In this document: in pieces, positions 26,289-39,761 of the stretch
Position numbering within the stretch: the stretch's first letter is position 1
How the letters are laid out: each line of letters starts with the position of its first letter
DNA from: Streptomyces canus
GTDB taxonomy: Bacteria; Actinomycetota; Actinomycetes; Streptomycetales; Streptomycetaceae
NCBI RefSeq assembly: GCF_030815415.1
Contig: NZ_JAUSWW010000001.1
Coordinates: forward strand, 5,394,001-5,458,000
Direction of reading: 5' to 3'
Length of the DNA: 64,000 nt
The notes under the pieces: generated by a model
Database searches by the model: none
What the model saw: the letters and a program-made list of their open reading frames with translations, nothing else
Told to the model about the DNA's origin: nothing
Translations under genes and position numbers: made by a program

Positions 26289-26664
26289 AAGCGATCCCCC
26301 GGTAATGACGTCTCCCCCCGGAGACTTTCCCCGCCACTGAAAGCCGGAGCGCTATGGGGAACAAACCGCTTCACGGACCGCCCGTCGCGGATCCGATGAG
26401 TGCATCCCCCTACACCCCGTCGACACACGAACATAGTTGAGAGGGGGTCAATTCAGAAGGGGCAGGTTCCGCACGGAGCGCCCCCCGATCGGAGTACGGG
26501 TCGTATACGTCCCGATTACACCCCCTCAAGACCCCCGGCGCACACCCGCTGACCTGCAAATATTCCCCGCACGTCGCCGATTCGGCCAACCCGCTCGCGC
26601 AAAACGCGCGGTCACGCAAATTGCCGGGGCTGTGGACAAACTCAAGCGTCGGGTGCGTCATGGG
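26289..26664. promoter_or_regulatory. atrA/ndh divergent control region
   Basis: 376 bp without a gene. A near-perfect palindrome CGGGTCGTATACGTCCCG (26497-26514, core CGTATACG) is the best operator candidate. It does not resemble the reported AtrA consensus as I remember it, so a different regulator may bind here. Confidence 0.5.
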
Positions 26665-28044
26665 GTGGTGAAGGAACGCGCGCGCATTCTCGTTGTCGGT
26701 GGCGGCTACGTCGGGATGTACACAGCCCTGCGTCTTCAGCGGAGGCTGAAACAGGAACTGAGGCGCGGCGACGTCGAGATCACGGTCGTCACCCCCGACC
26801 CGTACATGACCTATCAGCCGTTCCTTCCCGAGGCGGCCGCCGGCTCCATCTCCCCCCGCCACGTGGTCGTCCCCCTGCGCCGCGTCCTGGACCAGTGCCA
26901 TGTCGTCATCGGCGAGGCCACCGCCATCGACCACGCCAAACGCACCGCGACCGTGACCACCCTCGCCACCGAGGAAGAAGGAACCGGGGCCCGGCAGCTG
27001 ACGTACGACGAGCTCGTCCTCGCCCCCGGCTCGATCTCCCGCACCCTGCCCATCCCCGGCCTCGCCGACCACGCCATCGGCTTCAAGACCGTCGAGGAGG
27101 CCATCGGACTGCGCAACCACGTCATCGAGCAGATGGACATCGCCTCCTCCACCCGCGACCCCGCGATCCGCGACGCGGCCCTCACCTTCGTCTTCGTCGG
27201 TGGCGGCTACGCGGGCGTGGAGGCGCTCGGCGAACTCGAGGACATGGCCCGCTACACCGCGCGGTACTACCACAACGTCCAGCCCGAGGACATGAAGTGG
27301 ATCCTCGTGGAGGCCTCCGACCGCATCCTCCCCGAGGTCGGCGAGGAGATGGGCCGCTACACCGTCACCGAACTGCGCCGCCGTAACATCGACGTACGCC
27401 TGGGCACCCGCCTCGAATCCTGCGCCGACCGCGTGGCCGTCCTCAGCGACGGCGCCCGCTTCCCGACCCGTACGGTCGTATGGACCGCCGGCGTCAAACC
27501 CCACCCGATCCTCGCCGCCGGCGACCTCCCGCTCACGGACCGAGGTCGGCTGAAATGCACCCCCCAGCTCACCGTCGAGGGCGCCACGCACGCGTGGGCG
27601 GCCGGAGACGCCGCCGCCGTCCCCGATGTGACGGCCGCCGAACCCGGCAGGGAGACCGCCCCCAACGCCCAGCACGCGGTACGCCAGGCCAAGGTCCTCG
27701 GCGACAACATCGTGCACGCGCTACGGGGCGAGGAACTGGAGACGTACTCCCACAAGTACGTCGGCTCGGTGGCCTCCCTGGGCCTCCACAAAGGTGTCGC
27801 ACACGTCTACGGACGCAAGCTGAAGGGCTACCCTGCCTGGTTCATGCACCGCGTCTACCACCTCAGCAGGGTGCCCACCTTCAACCGCAAGGCCCGCGTC
27901 CTGGCCGAATGGACGCTGGCCGGGCTCTTCAAAAGGGAGATCGTCTCGCTGGGTTCCCTCGAACATCCCCGAGCGGAGTTCGAACTCGCGGCCGGTGGAA
28001 AGCCTCCTCAGGACCCCACGAACGACCCGAAAGGGTCGTCCTGA
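26665..28044 (+). CDS. ndh: Type II NADH dehydrogenase
   Basis: 459 residues from GTG; in-frame GTGs at 26632, 26653 and 26668 are alternatives, and none has a strong ribosome binding site. It is a single-subunit, non-proton-pumping NADH:menaquinone oxidoreductase. The first Rossmann fold is ARILVVGGGYVGMYTALRL (FAD) and the second is TFVFVGGGYAGVEALGELE (NADH). AWAAGDAAAVPD is the C-terminal FAD motif, and a helical C-terminus (HRVYHLSRVPTFNRKARVLAEW) associates with the membrane. It feeds electrons to the respiratory chain. Divergent from the AtrA-type regulator, which may control it. Confidence 0.9.
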   Translation: MVKERARILVVGGGYVGMYTALRLQRRLKQELRRGDVEITVVTPDPYMTYQPFLPEAAAGSISPRHVVVPLRRVLDQCHVVIGEATAIDHAKRTATVTTLATEEEGTGARQLTYDELVLAPGSISRTLPIPGLADHAIGFKTVEEAIGLRNHVIEQMDIASSTRDPAIRDAALTFVFVGGGYAGVEALGELEDMARYTARYYHNVQPEDMKWILVEASDRILPEVGEEMGRYTVTELRRRNIDVRLGTRLESCADRVAVLSDGARFPTRTVVWTAGVKPHPILAAGDLPLTDRGRLKCTPQLTVEGATHAWAAGDAAAVPDVTAAEPGRETAPNAQHAVRQAKVLGDNIVHALRGEELETYSHKYVGSVASLGLHKGVAHVYGRKLKGYPAWFMHRVYHLSRVPTFNRKARVLAEWTLAGLFKREIVSLGSLEHPRAEFELAAGGKPPQDPTNDPKGSS

Positions 28045-28215
28045 CCGGACCCAGGAACTCCATCGGCAAGGTAGGCGTCTGACGGATGTCGACCCGGTCG
28101 GCCACACTGCCACACTGATCCCCGACCCAGGACGGGTGGACGCCCGCTCTCCGCACCACGAGGACCCAGGCCGGGTCCGGAGCCGGCCGAAGACGACGAC
28201 ACGAGGCAAGGATTC

Positions 28216-29856
28216 GTGAACTTCACGCGCTGGAGCGCCCGGCTCCCCGGAACACAGCGCCGCGCCGCAGCGCGGACCGACCATCCGGTCACCCCCGACC
28301 GACTCGGGGAGGGCGCCGTACCCGCTGCCCGCGCCGAACAACTCACCGACGAAGCAGTGCACGTGCCCGCCGTCGACGAACTCCCCGTGCGCGAGGTACT
28401 CGACCGCGTCCCGGCCCTCGTCGCCCTCGTCCACGGCACCGATCACCGCCTCGCCTACGTCAACGCCGCCTATGTGACGGCGTTCGGCGTACGAGACCCC
28501 GGCGCCCCCGCCCGCGAAGCCCTCCCGGAGCTCGACGAGATCGGCCTCCTCCCCCTCCTCGACCAGGTCCTGCGCAGCGGCAAGGCACGCACGGTCAAGT
28601 CCCGCAAAGCCCCCGACGGCCACTCCTACACCTTCACCTGCACCCCGGTGACGGAGGGCGACACCGGCGGCGTCCTCGTCTTCGCGACCGACGTCACCGA
28701 CCACGCCGAGGCCGCGGAACGCCTCAGAGCCAGCGAACGCCGCCAGCGCGAGACGGCCGTGACCCTCCAGCGCTCCCTGCTCCCCCAGGTCCTGGAGGAA
28801 CCCGACGACCTCCGCATCGCCGCCACCTACCAGCCAGGCGGCACCGAGGCCGCGGTCGGCGGCGACTGGTACGACGTCATCACCCTCGGCGGCGGCCGCA
28901 CGGCCCTGGTCATCGGCGACGTCATGGGCAGAGGAGTCCGCGCGGCAGCGGTCATGGGCCAATTGCGTACGGCGGTCAGGGCGTACGCCCGCCTCGACCT
29001 CCCCCCGCACGAGATCCTCCAACTCCTGGACGGCCTCGCCGCGGAGATCGACGCCAACCAGATCGCCACATGCGTCTACGCCATCCACGACCCCAACGAG
29101 GGCCGACTGGTGTACGCCAGCGCCGGCCACCTCCCGATCCTCGTCCGCGACGAGAGCGGGGCGGTGCTGCGCGCCGACGAACCGACGGGCCCCCCGCTGG
29201 GCACCGGCGGCTGGATGCACGCGTCCGGCTCGATCCCGCTCGGCCCGGGCTCCACGGCCGTCCTCTACACGGACGGTCTGGTCGAACGCCGGGACGAAGA
29301 CCTGGACGAGGGCATCGCCTCCCTGGAACGCGCCCTGTCCGGCGCGACCGGGACACCCCAGGTCGTCTGCGACCGCCTGGTCCGCTCCGCGGGCGTCACC
29401 GCGGACCACGACGACGACGTGGCGGTCCTGGTCCTCCAGCACCCCGCCCGTACGGGCCCCGACAGTGACCTCTTCCGCAACGCCGCACTGGAACTCCTCG
29501 GCGGCATGGAAGCGGCTCCACGCGCCCGTGCGTTCGCCTCCGGCGTGCTGACCAGCTGGCGGTTCCCCGCGGAGCTGCATGACCTGGGAGTGCTGGCGGC
29601 GAGCGAGCTGGTCGCCAACTCGCTTCAGCACGGGACGCCCCCGATGCGGTTGCGGCTGCGCCGGACGGACCGACGGTTGATCATCGAGGTGACCGACGGG
29701 GACGATCACCTGCCCCGGCGCCGGCGAGCCGAGCCCGGTGACGAGTCCGGTCGGGGCATTGCCATCGTGGCGACGATCGCCTCGAACTGGGGGTCTCGTC
29801 GGACGCCGGGGGGCGGGAAGGCCGTGTGGTGCGAGTTCGTGCTGCCCAAGGGGTAG
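28216..29856 (+). CDS. PAS-SpoIIE phosphatase-ATPase signalling protein
   Basis: 546 residues from GTG with AAGGA upstream. Residues about 55-160 are a PAS-like sensor (VPALVALVHGTDHRLAYVNAAYVTAFG). Residues about 180-395 are a SpoIIE/PP2C phosphatase with the metal motifs VGGDWYDVI, VIGDVMGRG, YASAGHLP and VLYTDGLVE. Residues about 425-546 are a HATPase_c_2 anti-sigma kinase-like domain (LAASELVANSLQHG, DESGRGIAIVATIASNWG). The combination of phosphatase and kinase in one chain is typical of Streptomyces regulators of anti-sigma/anti-anti-sigma partner switching. No STAS or sigma-F-type gene is adjacent, so partners are encoded elsewhere. It is intact, unlike the related pseudogene at 8297. 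Confidence 0.92.
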   Translation: MNFTRWSARLPGTQRRAAARTDHPVTPDRLGEGAVPAARAEQLTDEAVHVPAVDELPVREVLDRVPALVALVHGTDHRLAYVNAAYVTAFGVRDPGAPAREALPELDEIGLLPLLDQVLRSGKARTVKSRKAPDGHSYTFTCTPVTEGDTGGVLVFATDVTDHAEAAERLRASERRQRETAVTLQRSLLPQVLEEPDDLRIAATYQPGGTEAAVGGDWYDVITLGGGRTALVIGDVMGRGVRAAAVMGQLRTAVRAYARLDLPPHEILQLLDGLAAEIDANQIATCVYAIHDPNEGRLVYASAGHLPILVRDESGAVLRADEPTGPPLGTGGWMHASGSIPLGPGSTAVLYTDGLVERRDEDLDEGIASLERALSGATGTPQVVCDRLVRSAGVTADHDDDVAVLVLQHPARTGPDSDLFRNAALELLGGMEAAPRARAFASGVLTSWRFPAELHDLGVLAASELVANSLQHGTPPMRLRLRRTDRRLIIEVTDGDDHLPRRRRAEPGDESGRGIAIVATIASNWGSRRTPGGGKAVWCEFVLPKG

Positions 29857-29867
29857 AGGCACAGGGG

Positions 29868-29935
29868 TCGCTTGGCGGCTGCGGGTGCGTTGTGGCTGGT
29901 CCGCAGTTGCCCGTGCCCCTGAAGGGGCGCTCCGG
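29868..29935. terminator. Repeat-derived bidirectional terminator
   Basis: An imperfect stem between convergent genes: AGGGGTCGCTTGGCGGCTGC with downstream GCAGTTGCCCGTGCCCCT. It belongs to a repeat type common in Streptomyces, with a GTGGCTGGTCCGCAGTT core. Confidence 0.6.
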
Positions 29936-31216
29936 TTACGCGGCGATGGACTCCACCGTCGCTCCACCCTTCGCCACCACGCGACTCCTGGCTCGCCAGG
30001 GGTGGTCCTGCACCGCGGTGAGCTGCCGTCCGAGCCGTAGGCCCAGGAACGTGATGCCCACCGAGAACACCAGGAACGTCACGATGTACGGCGCGTGCAG
30101 TGAGGCGCCCATCGGGCCGCCCACCGCCGGGCCCACGGCCAGGGCGAGCTGCTTGACCAGGGCGAAGGCCGAGTTGTACTGACCGGCCATCCCGCTCGGG
30201 GCGAGATCGGCGACCAGGGGAGCGACGGTCGGGGACAGCATCGCCTCGCCCAGCCCGAAGAGGGCGTACGTCGAGACGAACGCGGCCGTGGCCATGGCCT
30301 GGCTGCTGTGACCGAGACCGGCGTAACCGGCGGTGATCCACGCGACGGCCCAGATGATGCCGACCGCGGCGATCACCCTCGAGCGCCGACGCCGCTCGAC
30401 GAACTTCAGCACGGCGAACTGCGCGATGACGATCATCGCGGTGTTGGCGGCCAGGGCCGACCCCAGCGCGGAGGTGGAGATCCCGGCGGCCTCGACGCCG
30501 TACGCGGCCAGGCCCGACTCGAACTGGCCGTAACAGGCGAAGAACAGCACGAAGCCCAGAACGCACAGCTGCACCATGGCCCGGTTGCCGAGGAGCTGCT
30601 TCCAGCTGCCCTTGGCCGAACCGGCGGGCGCGTCCCCGATCCGCGGCGCGCGCGGGATCCGTACGGTCGCCATCACCACGGCCAGCAGCAGGAACATCGC
30701 CGCCTCGATCGCGAAGAGCAGGGTGAAGGAGGAGGCGCTCGTCGTGTCGACGAGGTGACCGCCGATGAGACCGCCGACGCCCAGCCCGAGGTTCTGCAGG
30801 AAGAACTGCATCGCGAAGGCACGGGAGCGGGTCTCGGCGGTGGAGCAGTCCACGATCATCGTCGCGAGCGCCGGCTGCATCACGGCCTGCCCGGCGCCGA
30901 GCGCGGCCGCCGACAGCAGAACGGTGGTCGCATTGCTCGCGAGCCCCAGGCTCAGGGCACCGATCGCGGCGGTGACCAGGGCGGTGAGCAACACCGGAAG
31001 CGGGCCCTGCCGCACGATCGCCCGGCCGGCGAACGGCAGCACGATCAGCGCGGCCACCGCGAAGACGGCGAGGACGAGCCCCGCCGTCATGGCTCCCAGC
31101 CCCCGCACCTGCGCCACGTAGACGTACAGGTAGGGGACGGTGAAGCCGAGCCCGAACGCGCTGAGTGCGTTACCCACGTGAATCCGGCGCATCGCTGCGC
31201 CCATCGCCCTGGTCAC
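29936..31216 (-). CDS. MFS efflux transporter
   Basis: 426 residues from the GTG at 31216, with GAGG 5 nt upstream. Twelve hydrophobic segments are spaced along the length, with a central cytoplasmic loop near residues 185-215 (RIPRAPRIGDAPAGSAKG). Motif A-like loops (FAGRAIVRQG) and the YGVEAAGI region fit the drug:H+ antiporter group. It is divergent from a MarR regulator with shared palindromes between them, the classic layout of a repressor-controlled drug exporter. The substrate is not predictable. Confidence 0.9.
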   Translation of the reverse strand: MTRAMGAAMRRIHVGNALSAFGLGFTVPYLYVYVAQVRGLGAMTAGLVLAVFAVAALIVLPFAGRAIVRQGPLPVLLTALVTAAIGALSLGLASNATTVLLSAAALGAGQAVMQPALATMIVDCSTAETRSRAFAMQFFLQNLGLGVGGLIGGHLVDTTSASSFTLLFAIEAAMFLLLAVVMATVRIPRAPRIGDAPAGSAKGSWKQLLGNRAMVQLCVLGFVLFFACYGQFESGLAAYGVEAAGISTSALGSALAANTAMIVIAQFAVLKFVERRRRSRVIAAVGIIWAVAWITAGYAGLGHSSQAMATAAFVSTYALFGLGEAMLSPTVAPLVADLAPSGMAGQYNSAFALVKQLALAVGPAVGGPMGASLHAPYIVTFLVFSVGITFLGLRLGRQLTAVQDHPWRARSRVVAKGGATVESIAA

Positions 31217-31252
31217 GGTCACCTCAATCAGGTAGTTGGAGTCCCTCAGTAC

Positions 31253-31289
31253 TTGAACCGAAGACTTCAAAGCTAAAGTTAGAAGCTAA
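31253..31289. promoter_or_regulatory. Operator cluster between MFS and MarR genes
   Basis: Overlapping perfect palindromes CTAAAGTTAG (31273-31282) and TTAGAAGCTAA (31279-31289) lie in the divergent promoter. Just before them is TTGAA-N8-TTCAA (31253-31270). They are AT-rich against the GC-rich background, as expected of a MarR target. Confidence 0.65.
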
Positions 31290-31344
31290 ACAGTACACCC
31301 AGAAGAACTTCAACACCAAGCAGCCCCGTGCGATACTTCCGCCC

Positions 31345-31905
31345 ATGGGTGACACCCCCGGCAGCATCGGCATCGGCAGTGAGCCGACCCTCGAAGAGCA
31401 GATCGCCGCGTACCAGCGCGAGTTCCAGGACCTCGATCCCCAGGTCGAGCAGATCGTCTCGGCGCTGTCCCGGCTGAACCGCCGTATGAACGTCGCCTAC
31501 GGCCGTCAGACCTCCGCCCTCGGCATCAGCAACGCGGAGTGGGAGGTGCTCAAGGCCCTCGTCCTCTCCGGCGCCCCCTACCAAATGGGCCCCAGCGACC
31601 TCGCCAAGGGACTCGGCCTGACGCCGGCCGCGATGACCCACCGCATCGACCGGATGGTCGCGGAGGGTCTGGTCACCAGGGAGCGGGACGAGTCCAACCG
31701 TGTCCGCGTGATCGTGGAGCTGACGGACGAGGGGCGCGAGAAGTGGCTGGAGGCCATGCGGCTCGCCACGGTCTTCGAGGAGGATCTCCTCCAGGACCTC
31801 TCCCCGGAGGAGCGGACCAGCCTCGGCGATGTCCTCACCCGTCTCCTGCGTCGGGTGGAGCATGCCCAGCCGGACGCCGGTGGTCGGCTCAGTGACCTGG
31901 GCTGA
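31345..31905 (+). CDS. MarR-family transcriptional regulator
   Basis: 186 residues from the ATG at 31345. A charged N-terminal helix leads to the winged helix: NAEWEVLKALVLSGAPYQMGPSDLAKGLG, LTPAAMTHRIDRMVAEGLV and the wing RERDESNRVRVIVELTDEG. It sits divergently from the MFS exporter, with AT-rich palindromes between, and probably represses both itself and the exporter until a toxic ligand binds. Its stop lies only 33 bp before the first rRNA promoter, so read-through into the rRNA operon is possible. Confidence 0.9.
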   Translation: MGDTPGSIGIGSEPTLEEQIAAYQREFQDLDPQVEQIVSALSRLNRRMNVAYGRQTSALGISNAEWEVLKALVLSGAPYQMGPSDLAKGLGLTPAAMTHRIDRMVAEGLVTRERDESNRVRVIVELTDEGREKWLEAMRLATVFEEDLLQDLSPEERTSLGDVLTRLLRRVEHAQPDAGGRLSDLG

Positions 31906-31937
31906 TGTGCCACCCGAAAAGATCTTGACAGGCTTGG

Positions 31938-31966
31938 TTGACAGCCCCCCGTGCGATCCGTAGAGT
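31938..31966 (+). promoter_or_regulatory. rRNA operon promoter P1
   Basis: TTGACA (31938-31943) and TAGAGT (31961-31966) separated by exactly 17 bp, a near-consensus housekeeping sigma promoter. A second TTGACA at 31925 has no -10 at the right distance. Confidence 0.85.
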
Positions 31967-32551
31967 TCTTCGGGTTGCCGCAGAGCCGTAACGGTTCTTC
32001 GACAACACCTCCCGCCGCATCAGCGGCACACAAACCACAGCACGACCTCCCAACGGGATCGAATTCGGCGTGCCCGAATTCAATTCGATTTGGGTTCGGC
32101 AGCTCGATTAGGAACTGCCGAGAGGATCCGCTAAGGTTTGAGACGTCGGAACGGCCTAACAGCCGGGAAGGCAAGCCCCTCTGACTGGGAGTCAGGCCCG
32201 AAAGGATCTGATAGAGTCGGAACCGCCGGAAAGGGAAACGCGAAAGCGGGAACCTGGAAAGCACCGAGGAAATCGGAGCCGGAAACGGTCTGATAGAGTC
32301 GGAAACGCAAGACCGAAGGGAAAAGCCCGGAGGAAAGCCCGAGAGGGTGAGTACAAAGGAAGCGTCCGTTCCTTGAGAACTCAACAGCGTGCCAAAAATC
32401 AACGCCAGATTAGTTGATACCCCGTCTCCGGCCGTCATGGTCGTAGATGAGGTTCCTTTGAAGAAAAACACAGCGAGGACGCTGTGAACCATCGGCTTAT
32501 TCCGCCGGTGGTTCCGCTCTCGTGTGTGTGCACCCGATTACGGGTAAACAT
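31967..32551 (+). promoter_or_regulatory. rRNA leader with repeated -10-like elements and boxA-like motif
   Basis: About 585 bp of leader. TCTGATAGAGTCGGAA occurs twice (32207-32222 and 32289-32304), each holding a TAGAGT -10-like box, consistent with the multiple promoters known for Streptomyces rrn operons. TTGAGAACTCAACAGCGTGC (from 32373) resembles the actinobacterial rrn antitermination/processing box, and a related sequence, TTTGAGAACTGCACAGTG, precedes the 23S gene. No protein-coding gene is supported here. Confidence 0.7.
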
Positions 32552-37513
<4,962 letters not shown>

Positions 37514-37607
37514 CAGTTGCTCGCGTCCACTGTGTTGGTTCTGAAACCACGAACAGCCCCATACCCGTAATCGGGTGTGGTGTGGCATGATTCGACAGTT
37601 TCATAGT

Positions 37608-37726
37608 GTTTCGGTGGTCATAGCGTGAGGGAAACGCCCGGTTACATTCCGAACCCGGAAGCTAAGCCTTACAGCGCCGATGGTACTGCAGGGGGGACCC
37701 TGTGGGAGAGTAGGACACCGCCGAAC
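37608..37726 (+). rRNA. rrf: 5S ribosomal RNA
   Basis: 119 nt, from GTTTCGGTGGTCATAGCG to ACACCGCCGAAC, with terminal complementarity and the conserved loop CCGAACCCGGAAGCTAAGCC. Confidence 0.95.
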
Positions 37727-37736
37727 AAATTTTAGA

Positions 37737-37770
37737 AAAGGCCCACGCCATCAGGTGTGGGCCTTTTTCT
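37737..37770. terminator. Bidirectional terminator between rRNA operon and two-component pair
   Basis: GGCCCACGCC-ATCA-GGTGTGGGCC with A-rich left and T-rich right flanks (AAAAGG / CCTTTTT), so it works on both strands. The stop codon of the convergent response regulator (37769-37771) overlaps its T-tract. Confidence 0.92.
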
Positions 37771-38428
37771 ATTTCACCAGCTTTGTTTCGTAGGCCAGGA
37801 TCACCGCCTGGATCCGGTCCCTGGAGCCCGTCTTTGCCAGGATGCGGCCCACATGGGTTTTCACCGTCGATTCGGCCAGGTGCAGACGGGCGGATATCTC
37901 TGTGTTCGTCCAGCCCTTGCCGATAACGGTCAGGATCTCGCGTTCCCGGTCGGTGAGGGCCGCGAGACGTGAGTCCGCCGGTTCGGCGGTCGGGGTTTCC
38001 GCCGGGAGGTGGTGGGCGTAGGCGTCCAAGAGGCGGCGGGTCAGGCTCGGGGCGACCACCGCGTCGCCCGTGGCCACCGCGCGTATGCCTGACAGCAGGT
38101 CCTCCGGCTGGGCGTCCTTCACCAGGAAGCCGGAGGCTCCGGCTCGTAGGCCCGCGTAGGCGTACTCGTCCAGGTCGAAGGTCGTGAGGATCAGGACGTG
38201 GGTGCGGGCGCCGGCCGCGACGATGCGGCGGGTGGCCTCGATGCCGTCGAGGCCGGGCATGCGGACGTCCATCAGGACGACGTCGGGGTGGAGCTCGGCT
38301 GACATGCGGATCGCCTCGGTGCCGTTCTGGGCTTCGCCGAGGACCGTCATGTCGTCCTGGCTCTCCAGCAGCATGCGGAAGCCGAAGCGCTGGAGGGGCT
38401 GGTCGTCGGCGATGAGGACGGTCGTCAC
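37769..38428 (-). CDS. LuxR-family response regulator
   Basis: 219 residues. The receiver has AADDQ (acidic pocket) and the phosphoacceptor Asp54 in VLMDVRMPG, with KDAQ as the conserved Lys. The C-terminal LuxR helix-turn-helix is LTDREREILTVIGKG plus WTNTEISARLHLAESTVKTHVGRIL. Its start overlaps the kinase stop by 4 nt (ATGA), so the pair is translationally coupled. The gene converges on the rRNA operon and shares its terminator. Regulon unknown. Confidence 0.94.
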   Translation of the reverse strand: MTTVLIADDQPLQRFGFRMLLESQDDMTVLGEAQNGTEAIRMSAELHPDVVLMDVRMPGLDGIEATRRIVAAGARTHVLILTTFDLDEYAYAGLRAGASGFLVKDAQPEDLLSGIRAVATGDAVVAPSLTRRLLDAYAHHLPAETPTAEPADSRLAALTDREREILTVIGKGWTNTEISARLHLAESTVKTHVGRILAKTGSRDRIQAVILAYETKLVK

Positions 38429-39666
38429 TGCGGGGTTTCCTCCGGTAGGTGAAGGCGGACACGCCAGCCGCCCTCAGGGAGCGGGCCGGCCTCAAGTGTG
38501 CCGCTGTAGAGGGCTGTTCGGTCGCGCATTCCGGGCAGGCCTCGGCCGCCGGTGCCGTCTGTGTCGCCGCCTCGGCCGGTGTCGGTCACCGTCACCGTGA
38601 CGGCGCCGCCGTCGCCGTACGACATCTCGATCTGTGAAGTGGCGCCGGGGCCGGCGTGTTTGAGGGTGTTGGTGAGGGCTTCCTGGATGACGCGGTAGAC
38701 GGTGAGCTCGCGGCCCGGGGTGATGGCGGGGGTGCCGTGGACCGTTGTACTGACCGGGAGGCCGGCCTTGCGGACGCCGTCGATGAGTTGATCCAGGTCG
38801 GTGAGGGCGGGCTGGGGGGTCAGGTCGGCGGCCGGGCGGTCCTCTTCGCGCAGGACGTCCAGGAGGCGGCGGAGTTCTGTCAGTGCCTGGCGACTTGTGC
38901 CGGCTATCGCGTCCAGCGCTTGTGCCGCTCGGTCGGGGGACCTCGCGGCGGCGTAGCGGCCGCCGTCGGCGAGGCCGGTGATGACGGAGAGGTTGTGGCC
39001 GATGATGTCGTGCATCTCGCGGGCTATGCGGGCGCGTTCGGCGGCCGCGGCCAGCCGGGCCTGCTGGTCGCGTTCGGTCTCCAGGCGGCGGGCGCGGTCC
39101 TCGAGGGCCTCGGTGTAGTCGCGGCGGGTGCGAACCGTGATGCCGATGGCGGCGCAGAGGGCGATAGAGAGGAGGAGCGGGACCACCTGCTCGTCCCAAC
39201 TCTTCTTCGAGTGGCGGGCGGCCGTTACGAACTCCGGTGTGATGACGAGGATCGTGGTCCACCACAGGGAGCGCAGCGGGCGGCGCAGGGCGATGTGATA
39301 GACGATGACCAACTGAAGCAGGGCGGCCTGGAGGACCGCGCCGCTCCAGGCGTTGGCGATGGCCATGGGGGCTATCGCGCACAGGACGGCTCGGGGATGG
39401 GTGCGGCGCCAGAGCAGGGGGAGCGAGAGGCCCAGACTCATGGTGAGGAGCAGGGAGGCGGGGACGTCCTTGTTGCGGGCCACGTTCTCCCAGCCGCCGC
39501 CGACGTAGTCGATGAGGGCCGCCGTCACCCAGAAGCCGGTGAAGGTCAGGTCCCAGGGGAGGGGATGGCGGCGGTCGAAGGCGCGCACCGCGTGGGCGAT
39601 CCGCTGTACCCACTGGGTGAGGGGTTCGGCCGCTCTTGTCTCTTGCTCCTCCGGCATGGGGTCCAT
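38425..39666 (-). CDS. Sensor histidine kinase (HisKA_3, DesK-like)
   Basis: 413 residues. The first 150 contain several hydrophobic segments (LTFTGFWVTAALIDYVGG, ASLLLTMSLGLSLPLL, AVLCAIAPMAIANAWSGAVL, VVPLLLSIALCAAIGITV) that form a membrane sensor with little outside. The phosphoacceptor region is AREMHDIIGHNLSVITGLAD. The HATPase has EALTNTLKHAG and TGGRGLPGMRDRTALYSG. It is the upstream gene of a two-gene operon with the LuxR regulator. The divergent neighbour is a GNAT acetyltransferase. The weak ribosome binding site leaves MPEEQETR (start at 39657) as an alternative start. Confidence 0.92.
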   Translation of the reverse strand: MDPMPEEQETRAAEPLTQWVQRIAHAVRAFDRRHPLPWDLTFTGFWVTAALIDYVGGGWENVARNKDVPASLLLTMSLGLSLPLLWRRTHPRAVLCAIAPMAIANAWSGAVLQAALLQLVIVYHIALRRPLRSLWWTTILVITPEFVTAARHSKKSWDEQVVPLLLSIALCAAIGITVRTRRDYTEALEDRARRLETERDQQARLAAAAERARIAREMHDIIGHNLSVITGLADGGRYAAARSPDRAAQALDAIAGTSRQALTELRRLLDVLREEDRPAADLTPQPALTDLDQLIDGVRKAGLPVSTTVHGTPAITPGRELTVYRVIQEALTNTLKHAGPGATSQIEMSYGDGGAVTVTVTDTGRGGDTDGTGGRGLPGMRDRTALYSGTLEAGPLPEGGWRVRLHLPEETPQ

Positions 39667-39761
39667 GGTGCGATGGTCCAGGGTGGGGCGGGTACCAGGC
39701 GTCCGACCTGGGGGCTTATATGAGGTGAGGGGTCCGGTACCTGGGTACTACCGTGATCGGT

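Noticed and set aside
27721..29967. 748-codon antisense frame over the PAS-SpoIIE gene
   Set aside because: Shadow of a well-supported gene; Gly/Ala/Arg-biased composition and no motifs.
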